A DNA stretch of 64,000 nt from Opitutaceae bacterium (GTDB taxonomy: Bacteria; Verrucomicrobiota; Verrucomicrobiia; Opitutales; Opitutaceae). Position 1 is the first letter of the stretch; each line of letters starts with the position of its first letter. A program made the position numbers and the translations under genes. The DNA is taken from the NCBI GenBank assembly GCA_018402455.1, contig JAGYIG010000008.1, forward strand, positions 1 through 64,000, given 5' to 3'. Below the pieces are notes generated by a model. That model was not told the origin of the DNA and made no database searches. It saw only the letters and a program-made list of their open reading frames with translations. Shown here piece after piece: positions 42,033 to 51,661 of this stretch.

Positions 42033-44138
42033 TCACGGCAATTTCAGCACCGGGTAGGCCGCAGCGGCATCCACCGAAAGTCGAGTCAAGCGGAGCGCCA
42101 AGGCGCGGTCATCGTCCCACCACCCCATTTCCGCCGGGCTCCGGGCCCCCGCTTGATTGACCAACTGCAGGATTTGCCCGTCGGCCGAGGTCGGGATGGC
42201 CACCGAAAACCTCACGGGGCCATCGCTCCACGGCACCACGGTGGTGACGTCTCCCATCCGCAGAATCACGTGACCCGTGCTCACGGGATCAAAACGGGAC
42301 TCGATCACCACATTCAGAAAGCTCGGGGCCTTCGCCACGACCCGGGCGCGCAAGCACTCACTGGTCCAACCGTGTGGCCCCTCCGATTCCCAACCGTAAA
42401 ACCCCGCCTCGATCCGCAGCCCCCGTTCCCGGCTCCACGCGCCGTCGTACCACGACCAGATGGGATACAGGGGATCTTGCGACCAGCGCGGCAGCTCCGC
42501 CCGACGGATGCCATCCAGCTTGAGCGGGGTCCATCGTGAAGATGCCGGTAACGAAATGCCGCTGGGCTGATCGATTAGGTCAAGCGGGCTCCGCCGTCCG
42601 TCCCACTCCAGTTCCACCGGCCCAGCTGTCCTGGCCTCGAGGCCGAGATTGAGGTAACCCCCCGTTTGACCCGCCACAAACCAGCGCCCGCCTTCCGGTG
42701 TGAGTCGAACCGGACCGCCGGACCGCGGTCGCCACCAAATTACGTCGTCTCCGGGAGCCCACGGCAACCACCGCAGACTGGATATCCCGTGCCGGTAAAA
42801 GGAAAGTCCCCGCTCCTCCATCCACGGCAAGCGACGGTCCAAATCAAGCGACTCGACCGCGGGAAACACCCCGTTCGGCACCAACCGTTCGGCCTCACGC
42901 CAGTCACCGCTCTCGGTCAACTCGGCGATCCACGCCAACTTTCGCTGCTCGAACGCTCGCAGGTTTACGACGTCACCATCGCGCAGGCCAGCGGTGCCCA
43001 CCCATTGAGAAACCGGACGCCCGGACAGCGCCAGCAACGGCCCCAGTGCCATCACCCAGCCCAGCGCCGCCACCCCACCACGCAGTTTCGCTGACGTCAC
43101 CCCGGCGACGAAAACATCCAGTCCCCACCAGACGAGGACCACCAACGTGGTATAGCGCGAAGCCATCGCCCCGATTTCGCCCAGATGCACCCGCCCCAAC
43201 ATGGTAAACCCCATGAATGCGACCCCCACGCCCACCAGCACCACTCCGATCAGTTTTGCCCCGGCGCGGTGGTCATCGCGCCGGCCCCGCCACGCCAACA
43301 CGCCAAACCCGGTGAGCAACCCGCCGAGGGCCAGACCCAGCACCACGGCCGGCCCGGCGGTGGACTCCACCCCCATGCGGCTGGCCAACATCAGGCCCAT
43401 GAATTTCAGCACCGCCCCGGCCGAATCAGGGGGAAATTTAAAACCCTCACTCGCCGCCGCAAACACATAGCCCCGGGCAAAACCCGCGGCCGCCACCAGC
43501 AACACCAGCAGCCCCGCCACCGCGCCGCGGCGATGCGACCGGGAGGTCACCGCCCACCACAGGAGCCCTCCGCCCAAGCCCGCTGCCACAAATATGCCGA
43601 AGCCCGTGAAGATCGCGAGCCCCGCAACCAGCCCGACCCCCACCAGCCGAGTCGTCGACGGCGACCCCACCAACAGATGGCAGCCCAACACCAGCAGGAA
43701 CAACGGCATGACACTGTGCGAAGCGTTGGGCACCAACAGCACGGTCTCATACTGCAACAAACTCAGACCGCTGAGCGGAATCCATATATCCGAATATTGA
43801 ATACGCCCTGTCAGCCGATGTTTCAACCCCAGCGCCAGCGCGCTCGCTCCCGCCAGCCCCGCCACGATCCCCAGACTTTCCACCCGCCCATCCCAGCCGC
43901 TCGCATCGCCCACCCACGCCGCCAGCACAAACCCCAGCCCTTGCCGATGCGGCCCGTGCTGCCAGCTAAACAGGGTCCACCAGTCGGCCTCAGCGAACCG
44001 CGGAGCATAAAAGCTCCACTGGTCACTGAACAAACCATTCACCTGAAACTGCGCCACCGCCGCGACCCAGTTCGCGCCCATCGCCACCAGCACCACCGCC
44101 GCCAAGACGGCCACGCCCCTCGACCGCTCAGGTGTCAT
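42033..44138 (-). CDS. Polytopic membrane protein with large extracytoplasmic C-terminus (GT-C-like)
   Basis: 701 residues. About 10-11 TM helices fill the first 400 residues; the first loop contains FSDQWSFYAPRFAEADWWTL and then GPHRQGLGFVLAAWV. The C-terminal 300 residues look beta-rich (WYDGAWSRERGLRIEAGFYG, RVVAKAPSFLNVVIESRFDP). Topology, with an acidic DQW in the first loop and a soluble C-terminus, fits GT-C glycosyltransferases such as the ArnT/OST class, but no DE/ED consensus is clear, so this is only a possibility. The next gene upstream (44128-46335) is a clear paralogue, overlapping it by 11 bases. Confidence 0.65.
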   Translation of the reverse strand: MTPERSRGVAVLAAVVLVAMGANWVAAVAQFQVNGLFSDQWSFYAPRFAEADWWTLFSWQHGPHRQGLGFVLAAWVGDASGWDGRVESLGIVAGLAGASALALGLKHRLTGRIQYSDIWIPLSGLSLLQYETVLLVPNASHSVMPLFLLVLGCHLLVGSPSTTRLVGVGLVAGLAIFTGFGIFVAAGLGGGLLWWAVTSRSHRRGAVAGLLVLLVAAAGFARGYVFAAASEGFKFPPDSAGAVLKFMGLMLASRMGVESTAGPAVVLGLALGGLLTGFGVLAWRGRRDDHRAGAKLIGVVLVGVGVAFMGFTMLGRVHLGEIGAMASRYTTLVVLVWWGLDVFVAGVTSAKLRGGVAALGWVMALGPLLALSGRPVSQWVGTAGLRDGDVVNLRAFEQRKLAWIAELTESGDWREAERLVPNGVFPAVESLDLDRRLPWMEERGLSFYRHGISSLRWLPWAPGDDVIWWRPRSGGPVRLTPEGGRWFVAGQTGGYLNLGLEARTAGPVELEWDGRRSPLDLIDQPSGISLPASSRWTPLKLDGIRRAELPRWSQDPLYPIWSWYDGAWSRERGLRIEAGFYGWESEGPHGWTSECLRARVVAKAPSFLNVVIESRFDPVSTGHVILRMGDVTTVVPWSDGPVRFSVAIPTSADGQILQLVNQAGARSPAEMGWWDDDRALALRLTRLSVDAAAAYPVLKLP

Positions 44139-46335
44139 CGCCGTGCTCCAAGACCGGGAAGGTCGCGTCCCGACTCAGCTCGAGCCGCCGCAGCCGCAAG
44201 GCCAGGTTGCGTGCATCCGAGGACTCCCCCTGAGCCTGGGGACTGCTGGCCCCGGCCCGGTTGCCAATCTCCAGTTGGTGCTGGGCGCCGCCCCGCATGG
44301 GCACGGAGAAGCGCAAGCCTCCCTCATCCCAGGGTAACGTCAGGGCCCGACCGCCCCACTTCACCGTCACCGGACCGTGGTCGACCGGCTCATAACGGCT
44401 TTCGATTTCGATATTCCAGTAGGTTGGACCCCGCGCCCGGGAGCGCAGCACTAACTGGGCATCCGTCCAGACAAACCGTTCGCCGTTCTCCTCCTCCCAG
44501 TTCCAGCGTCCGGAGACCACCTCAAAGGAATGATCGTCCCACCAACCCGCGCCCTCCTCCGACCACCACTTCACCTCAAATTGGGGCGCGGCGGTGACGG
44601 TCGGATCGAACACCAGGTAGGAGGTCCGCCGTGGGTCCAGCGGAGGGTGCAGGGGCACCGCCCCCGCCGTGCTGCGGATCACCAGTTTCGTGCGATCAGT
44701 CGGGGCCGGCAAGGAGACCCCCGCCAGCATGACCTGCGCCTCCACCGTGGTGCGGAGATCCCCCCAGGCGATGACCACCTTGCCCTCCGGGGGCAGGGCC
44801 GGCGCGCGGGCGCCAAATTGCAGGTTCACGTAGCCCGATTCCCGACCTTCCACCAGCAACACCGCCTCTTCCGCCATCCACTGCTGGTGCTCACCGCCCA
44901 GTCCCTTAATCCAAGTGTAACCCAGCGGATTCCACCAGGGCAACCAAGCGAGCGGCTCGTTAGCGGGATCCGCGAAGGTCAGCCCACGAGCGGCCAACCA
45001 GTCCATGCGTTCCCCCAAGCGCAACGACTCCGCTTCGCCAAAAATACCCCGCGGCCGCTGGGTCTCGGCCGCTCGCCAATCGCCGGTTTCCTCCCACGCG
45101 AGCAACCACTCCATCTTCTGCCGATTCGAAAACGCGATCCCGTTATAGCTCACTTCACTCATGCCCAGCATGCCCGGCCAGCTGGCCAGTGGTCGGCGCG
45201 GCAAGTCCACCCACGACATCACCACGGAGGCCCAGCCCAGCCCGGCGGCCGCCCTCCCCACCCGCGACATCGGCCCGCCGCTCCCGCCGCCACGAACCCC
45301 AGCCAGATCGCGCCCACCAAGGTCACATAACGCGGCGCATCCGCGGCCGGACCCCAAATGCAACCGCCCGAGCGCGGTAAAAAACCGTAGCTCAAGCCGG
45401 TCCCGACCAGGAGCGCCGCGACCATCCAGCCCGGCGAAACCTCCCGGTCGCGCAACAGCCGCCAGCTCACGTATCCAAAAAGTCCCAACGCCAAGCACCA
45501 GCACTCCCCCAGCCCAACGCCATGCCCACCGCCCCCGCCCGCCAGATCCATCCGCGACGCCAGCATGCGGGCGACAAACTGCAGGTAATCGGACAGGGGC
45601 AAATGCGGGAACTCCGATCCCGCGCTGCCGCTGCGGAGGCGGTAGCCCTGCAGGAAACCGACCAAGGCAGGACCAACACCAGCCCGGCGGCGGCCGCCCG
45701 CCGACGGTGCCCAGGTCGCGGCGCCACCACGCCCGCAGCACGCGCAGCGCACCATCCAGCCCGCCGCGACCCACGCGAAAAGCCCAAATCCCGTGAACAT
45801 GGCCAACCCGCCCAAGATGCCGAACGCCCCCCACCGCCCCAGGGACATCGGCCCGGCCGCGATCCACGCCATGCCCATCAACAGCACCAGGGGAAACACG
45901 CTGTGCGACAGATTCGGGACCACGATGACGGTTTCGAATTGGCGCACGCTCAACAGCGCCAGCGGCTAGCCACAGGTCCTCCCACCCCAACCGGCCGGTC
46001 AACCGCTGCTTCCAGGCCAACGCCAACCCGGCCGCCACGACCAACCAAAACACGATCCACAACCCTTCGATGCGGGTATCCCAATCGGCCAGGGTCATCA
46101 GGGGAGCCGTGAGCACAAACGCCACCCCCTGCCGGTGCGGACCAAGCTGCTGCATGAAAAGGTCCAACCAAGTCCACTCCTCCCTGAAGAACGGCTGACA
46201 ATACACCCACTGGTCCCAAAAAATCCCCTCCACCTGAAACCGCGCCACCGCCGCCACCCAGTTGACCGTGAGGACGACCATCAGGATCCCCATCGCCCAA
46301 ACCACCGGCCGATTGGTTTTGCTCGGCTCGATCAT
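44128..46335 (-). pseudogene. Paralogue of the 42033 membrane protein, reading frame broken in the middle
   Basis: The start at 46335 (MIEPSKTNRPVVWAMGIL) and the end at 44128 are in one frame with an N-terminal loop WDQWVYCQPFFREEWTWL then GPHRQGVAFVLTAPLM and a C-terminus like the paralogue. Between about 45967 and 45275 the true coding lies in other frames (VRQFETVIVVPNLSHSVFP, LGGLAMFTGFGLFAWV, YVSWRLLRDREVSPGWMV). Deleting T45967 turns WLAAGAV into WLPLALLSVRQFET, aligned with the paralogue's WIPLSGLSLLQYET. A second indel near 45275 restores the frame, and two more may lie around 45700. It is annotated as broken; the native protein is probably intact. Confidence 0.7.
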
Positions 46336-46338
46336 CCG

Positions 46339-48435
46339 CTAAGACCGCTTCTGCTTAAAAAACTTCTGGAACGGTTTGGGACCGGGTTTCTGCCCCCCTG
46401 CCTGCATCGGTTTTTTGGCGCCTTTGCGGGCGGCGGCGAGGCGGGCTCCGGTCGGATCCGAAGGGGTGACCACCGGCTTGCCCGCCTTGGCAATGTGAGC
46501 CGGCACCGACATGCCGCAGGGCGTGATGTGCGGCGGCGGGGTGACATCCTCGGTCGCGCGTTTCTCGTCCAGCAGGCGGCGGGCGATTCCGCCGAGGCCG
46601 AGCCGAGTCATCGACTTGCGCAGCGCCTGGCGCATTTCCGGCTTATACCAAAAAAAGAAACTGCGCTGCTCCTGCTTCTCTTCGGGCGACCGCGCCACGC
46701 AAAGCTCGGCCCCGTCATACGGGTGCACCCCCGTCGCGTAGATCTCCGTCGCCACCGTCATGGGCGTGGGGGTGAAGTCCTGCACCTGCTCCAGGCGAAA
46801 CCCCAGATCCTTGGTCTTGAGCGCCAACTCCGCCATGTCCTCGGGGCGTGAGCCCGGATGCGAACTGATGAAATACGGCACCACCGGCATCTTCTTCTTG
46901 CCGGCTTTTTGGACCGCCGCATCGAACTTCTCCTTGAACTTGTAGAACAGATCGAAGGTGGGTTTGCGCATCACCCGCAGCACATGGTCACTGGTGTGTT
47001 CGGGCGCGACTTTGATGCGGCCGGGGACATGGTGCGCCGCCAGTTCTTCAACGTAGCGGTCGTGACTCGCCTTGGCCTGCGGCGACGCTCCCTTTTCGTG
47101 CAGGAAGAGGTCGTAACGGATCCCACTCGCCACGTAAGCGTGGTTGACGCCTTCGGTCTCGCGCACCGACTTGTAGATGTCGAGCAGGTCGGTGTGGTCG
47201 GTGTCGAGATTCCGGCACACGTCGGGCCAAATGCAGCTCGGGCGCACGCACTCGTCGCAGATCCACTGCTGCTTGCCCTTCATCTTATACATGTTGCCGG
47301 AGGGGCCTCCCAGGTCGCTGATCGTACCCCGAAAATCCGGCATCTGCTTGATCGATTCCACCTCGCGCAGAATCGATTTTTTGGAGCGGCTGGCGACGAA
47401 CTTACCTTGATGCGCCGAGATCGTGCAGAAACTGCAGCCGCCAAAGCAGCCGCGGTGCATGTTGATCGAGTGCTTGATCATCTCGTAGGCCGGGATGGGC
47501 CCGCGCTTGCGATACTTGGGGTGCGGCAACCGCGTGTAAGGCAGGTCGAACGCCGCATCGATCTGCTCCTCCGTCATGGTCGGAAACGGCGGGTTCACCA
47601 CCAAGGTGCGCTCCCCGGTCTGTTGAAACAAGCGGCGGGCTTTCACCCGGTTGGACTCGGTTTCGATGTCCTTGAAATTCTTGGCGTAGCGGGCGCGGTC
47701 CGCGAGGCAGTCCTGGTGACTGAAGAGCGTGAAGTCGTCCCACCGCTTGTTCTTCGGCGGTGCGGCCTCCGGGGGCAGCAACACGGCCGTTTGCGGGATG
47801 GTGGTCAGCGAGCCGAAGGGCACGCCTTGTTTGAGCAGGCGCACGGTTTCGCGCAGCGGCAGTTCCCCCATGCCGTAAATCAGCAAATCCGCGCCACTCG
47901 ATTCGAGGATCGAGGGCATCAGTTCATCCGACCAGTAGTCGTAGTGCGTCACCCGGCGCAGGCTGGCCTCGATGCCGCCGATCATCACCGGCACGTCGGG
48001 ATAGATTTCCTTGAGAATTCTCGTGTAAACGGTCGTCGCGTAATCCGGGCGAAAGCCATGCTCCCCTCCCGGCGTGTAGGCGTCCTCGCTGCGTTGTTTC
48101 TTGGCCGCAGTGTAGCGGTTGACCATGGAGTCCATGCACCCGGAGGTGACGCCGAAAAACAATTTCGGCGGGCCGAGTTTTTTGAAATCCCGCAGGTCGT
48201 CGCGCCAATTCGGTTGCGGCACGATGGCGACGTTGAGTCCCTCCGCCTCCAACATGCGTCCCACCGCCGCCGTGCCGAAGGCGGGGTGATCGACGTAGGC
48301 GTCGCCGGAGATGATAATCACATCCGGCTGGTCCCAGCCGCGCGCCTCGACCTCTTCCCGGGTGGTCGGCAACCAGCGTTGCGGGTCCCAGAGGGGCTCG
48401 CGGGAATAGATTTTGCGGGACGCGGGTTGGCTCAT
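46339..48435 (-). CDS. ygiQ: YgiQ-family radical SAM protein
   Basis: 698 residues from the ATG at 48435. The YgiQ N-terminal extension is present (PDVIIISGDAYVDHPAFGTA, VPVMIGGIEASLRRVTHYDYW, IYGMGELPLRETVRLLK). The radical SAM cluster is Cys330-x3-Cys334-x2-Cys337 in HRGCFGGCSFCTISAHQGKF. VSRSKKSILREVESIKQMP follows. The Lys/Pro-rich tail of about 60 residues is typical. The reaction is unknown. Its stop is 3 bases before the start of the paralogous membrane protein on the same strand, giving a run ygiQ - membrane protein - membrane protein - PilT-like - pilT. Confidence 0.93.
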   Translation of the reverse strand: MSQPASRKIYSREPLWDPQRWLPTTREEVEARGWDQPDVIIISGDAYVDHPAFGTAAVGRMLEAEGLNVAIVPQPNWRDDLRDFKKLGPPKLFFGVTSGCMDSMVNRYTAAKKQRSEDAYTPGGEHGFRPDYATTVYTRILKEIYPDVPVMIGGIEASLRRVTHYDYWSDELMPSILESSGADLLIYGMGELPLRETVRLLKQGVPFGSLTTIPQTAVLLPPEAAPPKNKRWDDFTLFSHQDCLADRARYAKNFKDIETESNRVKARRLFQQTGERTLVVNPPFPTMTEEQIDAAFDLPYTRLPHPKYRKRGPIPAYEMIKHSINMHRGCFGGCSFCTISAHQGKFVASRSKKSILREVESIKQMPDFRGTISDLGGPSGNMYKMKGKQQWICDECVRPSCIWPDVCRNLDTDHTDLLDIYKSVRETEGVNHAYVASGIRYDLFLHEKGASPQAKASHDRYVEELAAHHVPGRIKVAPEHTSDHVLRVMRKPTFDLFYKFKEKFDAAVQKAGKKKMPVVPYFISSHPGSRPEDMAELALKTKDLGFRLEQVQDFTPTPMTVATEIYATGVHPYDGAELCVARSPEEKQEQRSFFFWYKPEMRQALRKSMTRLGLGGIARRLLDEKRATEDVTPPPHITPCGMSVPAHIAKAGKPVVTPSDPTGARLAAARKGAKKPMQAGGQKPGPKPFQKFFKQKRS

Positions 48436-48593
48436 GATCGACGGCAGATCCGGCACCTTGGGTGACGATCGCCCCGGAGTGCAGCACTATTCCGCTCGGC
48501 GTTCCAACTTCGAAAGACCGGTCCCACCGAGGGGGACGCCCACCGGCCGCCTCCCCTCCCGGAGGCAGCGGGTGGCGCCACCCGGGCCGCCCT

Positions 48594-50378
48594 TCACAGC
48601 CCGTAGGCAACGATCTGGCGGCCCTTGTCAAAGTAGAACAACCGCCCGGTGGTGTGGTCGACGATGTATTCCGGCTGCTTGTCCTGCAGGAGGATCTGCT
48701 TGTCGGCCTCGCCGGTATCGAGCGAGATGCCCATCAGGCCCACCCCCTTTTTGCGACCCTCCTCAACATTGGTGAGGACATAGGCGTAGTTGCCGGCCGA
48801 ACGCGTGGCCGACTTGCGCTTGCCCGCCGCCGAGTTGTAGCGGTCGAGGGCGCTGTGGATGTTACCCACCCCCGAGCTGTATTGACTTGACGAATACGAA
48901 GGGGCCGAGGCCGCTTGGGCATTGCCCGCGGTGGCGGCCACGGCGGTGACGGCAAAGAGCAACGAGTCGCCCATCAAGTTGCCCGGCGCGGCGTAGTAGG
49001 TGGACCAGGCAATGTCACGTTCAACGGGGTCAAAGCCCATGAGGTGTTGCTTGCCCATGACCACGATATGCTCATCCCGACGCGTGATCGCGACCGGCAC
49101 ATCGAGACGTCCTTTATTCTGCGCCATCGCCCCCTTAGCGAGACCTTTGAGTCCCCCCAGGGCGCCGAGGCCAATCTTGGCAATGTCGCCGCCGCCCATC
49201 TTGCGCTTAAACTCGATGGGGACCTCAAACTTTTCCGTGACGCCCTCCCCCGAGATGTCGAGGCCGAAGAGGTGCTTGGCATCGGCGTAGAGCACCATGT
49301 TGTGCTCCGGCAGCACCATCAGATTCGTGATGCCTTCCTTGGGCTTGTCCGACTTGTAAAGTTCATCCCCCGTCGCGGCATCGAAGGCCGCTACGCCCAG
49401 CGGCTCGCGCAGCATAACGGTCTGGCCATTGGAAAAATTGCCACCGAACCGGATGAACACCTTGCCATTGATCGGCTCGACCTGCGAGACGATGGCGTTG
49501 TCGCGGGCGCTGAACAGGCCGGCGTAGGCGGAGATACGATCACTCTTCCAGCGGATGCTGCCATCGGCGCGATTGAAGACGAAAACGCTGCCACCGCCCG
49601 CGCCGTAAACCCGGTCACCCTCCACCCGGATTGGCGCGTAGGTGCGCTTCCAATCCTTGGCCCCGGGTTTGAATTCCTGCGTCCAGAGGATTTGCCCGGT
49701 CGTGAGGTCTAGGGCGTCCACGCCGCGGAAACCGAGGAAGGCGATATCGCCATCCACCACGGGATCATGGTAGCCGGAAAGATCGAGGCGATTGGAAAAC
49801 TTGCCGGCGTCGTCGGCCATGTGCAGGGCTACCGAGTTTGAATTACCAAATTTGGTCATCCACTTAAGCTCGCCGGTTTCGACGTCGTGGGCCCGTAGGA
49901 TCAATCCCTTTTCATCCTTTGAGCCTTCCCAGCTGTTGAGGGCAAAAATGGCCAGGTTGTGCGAGGGGATCGGGTAGGTCGCCAGATACTGACCCATGAG
50001 TTCTTCGGTCTTCCAGAGGGTCTCACCGGTGAGGTAATCGACGCCGAGTAACACCATTTTTGATCCGCCAATTCCCCGAGTATGATTGCCCAGCATGAAA
50101 GGGGTGCCGGGAACTTCGCGGACATTAAACTGGCTCGTCTTGTCAAGGTCATCACGAGTCCAGAGCAATTCTCCGGTGTCGGGATCGTAGGAGCGCACCG
50201 CGCCTTTCGAGCCCACCAAGAGGGTGCCGAGTCCGGTGATTTGGTGCCAAGTTGGTTTCTCGGAGAGCTTGGCGGACCAGATTTCTTTGACCGCGTAAGC
50301 GGACGGGGCCAGCAGGGCCAAGGCCGAGCCGGCCAGCAGGACGCGGATGAACGGTAAGGGAGAGCGGAAGTGTTTCAT
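48594..50378 (-). CDS. Exported PQQ-binding-like beta-propeller protein
   Basis: 594 residues from the ATG at 50378; there is no Shine-Dalgarno but a CCCCCCTCACCC leader. The signal peptide is LLAGSALALLAPSAYA. Repeated propeller blades contain Trp-docking/PQQ strands: YDPDTGELLWTRDDLDKT, GETLWKTEELMGQYLA, DVETGELKWMTKF, DLTTGQILWTQEF, FNRADGSIRWKSD, FDAATGDELYKSDKP. The C-terminal part is divergent. Such repeats may bind PQQ in dehydrogenases or act as BamB-like scaffolds; the WDG/YxxP dehydrogenase signatures are not seen, so the function is open. The gene is on the minus strand and isolated by 150 bases from ygiQ. Confidence 0.85.
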   Translation of the reverse strand: MKHFRSPLPFIRVLLAGSALALLAPSAYAVKEIWSAKLSEKPTWHQITGLGTLLVGSKGAVRSYDPDTGELLWTRDDLDKTSQFNVREVPGTPFMLGNHTRGIGGSKMVLLGVDYLTGETLWKTEELMGQYLATYPIPSHNLAIFALNSWEGSKDEKGLILRAHDVETGELKWMTKFGNSNSVALHMADDAGKFSNRLDLSGYHDPVVDGDIAFLGFRGVDALDLTTGQILWTQEFKPGAKDWKRTYAPIRVEGDRVYGAGGGSVFVFNRADGSIRWKSDRISAYAGLFSARDNAIVSQVEPINGKVFIRFGGNFSNGQTVMLREPLGVAAFDAATGDELYKSDKPKEGITNLMVLPEHNMVLYADAKHLFGLDISGEGVTEKFEVPIEFKRKMGGGDIAKIGLGALGGLKGLAKGAMAQNKGRLDVPVAITRRDEHIVVMGKQHLMGFDPVERDIAWSTYYAAPGNLMGDSLLFAVTAVAATAGNAQAASAPSYSSSQYSSGVGNIHSALDRYNSAAGKRKSATRSAGNYAYVLTNVEEGRKKGVGLMGISLDTGEADKQILLQDKQPEYIVDHTTGRLFYFDKGRQIVAYGL

Positions 50379-50603
50379 GGGTGAGGGGGGTCGAGTGAGC
50401 AGGTCGTTTAACCCTTCCAATATAGGGAAAAGTCCCTGCCCGCTCCATACGCACAGATGCGTAGATGGGAATCACGGCTCAAACCGGCGCCGACATCGGA
50501 GGGGGCGGGCGGATCCGGGGCTACTTGAGCGGCGCTCCTTTCCGGGCGAAGATTCGGTCGATTCGCTCGCCAGTTTGGCGTCGGTGGGTAGGGTTCATCC
50601 ACC

Positions 50604-51605
50604 ATGATCAAAGTAGCCGTCTACGACACCAAGAGTTACGATCAGCACGAGTTCGCCAAGGTCGCGGCGGAACTTTCCATCACTTGCGAGTTTCACGAAT
50701 TTCGCCTCAGCGCGACAACGGCAGCTTCGGCGCACACGGCCGATGCGGTGTGCGTGTTCGTGAACGATCAGGTCGACCGGGACTGCTTGGCGGCCCTTAA
50801 GGAAGCTGGCATCCGACACCTCGCCTTGCGCTGCGCCGGGTTTAATAATGTCGATTCGGTCGCCGCGGCGGAAATGGGGATCGTGGTGACCCGAGTGCCG
50901 GCCTATTCGCCCCACGCGGTGGCGGAGCACTCCGTCGCCCTGCTCCTGTCGCTCAATCGCAAAATCCATCGCGCCCACAGCCGCGTGCGGGAGCTCAACT
51001 TCTCGCTCCACGGCCTCGTGGGCTTCGATCTGTTTGGCAAAACCATCGGAATCATCGGAACGGGCAAGATCGGGCGTCTGACGGCGCAGATCTTCCGCGG
51101 GTTTGGCACTCAGGTAATCGCCTCCGATCCCTATCCGGCCACGGACTGGGCCAAGGCCCACGACGTCCACTACCTGCCCGTGGAGGAACTGTTGGCGCAG
51201 AGTCACGTGATCTCTTTGCATCTGCCGCTGACCCCTGAGTCCTACCACCTGCTGAACCGGGAGACCCTCCAAAAGATCAAGCCGGGGGCCTACATCGTGA
51301 ACACGAGCCGGGGTAAACTCATCGACACCACGGCGTTGATTGAAGGCCTGAAGACCGGCCGGGTCGGCGGGGTGGCCCTCGATGTCTACGAGGAGGAGGA
51401 AGGCGTCTTTTTCGAAGACCTTTCCGATGGCATTCTGGCGGATGATGAGTTGGGCCGACTGCTGACCTTTCCCAACGTGCTCATCACGGCGCACCAAGCG
51501 TTTCTGACGCAAGAAGCGCTGGCGGAAATCGCGCGCGTCACTTTGACCAATGTGGCGCGACTGGCCGGCGGCGAAGCACCGCTGGAAGGCACCGCGGTGA
51601 GTTAG
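50604..51605 (+). CDS. ldhA: D-lactate dehydrogenase (NAD-dependent)
   Basis: 333 residues. The opening MIKVAVYDTKSYDQHEF, LRCAGFNNVDSVAAAEMGI, VTRVPAYSPHAVAEHSVALLL and GIIGTGKIGRLTAQIFRGFG (Rossmann dinucleotide motif) fit LdhA. The catalytic Arg lies in VNTSRGKLIDTTALIEGL, Glu in DVYEEEEGVFFEDLSDGI, and His in FPNVLITAHQAFLTQEAL. All are as in E. coli fermentative LdhA (329 residues). It reduces pyruvate to D-lactate with NADH, which suggests a fermentative mode. It is convergent with parE, with 56 bases between. Confidence 0.95.
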   Translation: MIKVAVYDTKSYDQHEFAKVAAELSITCEFHEFRLSATTAASAHTADAVCVFVNDQVDRDCLAALKEAGIRHLALRCAGFNNVDSVAAAEMGIVVTRVPAYSPHAVAEHSVALLLSLNRKIHRAHSRVRELNFSLHGLVGFDLFGKTIGIIGTGKIGRLTAQIFRGFGTQVIASDPYPATDWAKAHDVHYLPVEELLAQSHVISLHLPLTPESYHLLNRETLQKIKPGAYIVNTSRGKLIDTTALIEGLKTGRVGGVALDVYEEEEGVFFEDLSDGILADDELGRLLTFPNVLITAHQAFLTQEALAEIARVTLTNVARLAGGEAPLEGTAVS

Positions 51606-51661
51606 GGCATTTCTCAGAAACCGGCAGCCCAGCCCGATCGCCGATGCCAAAACCCTCCGGC

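Noticed and set aside
46858-48465. Long antisense ORF of over 500 codons opposite ygiQ
   Set aside because: Shadow of the YgiQ gene in a high-GC genome; no family match and low-complexity composition.
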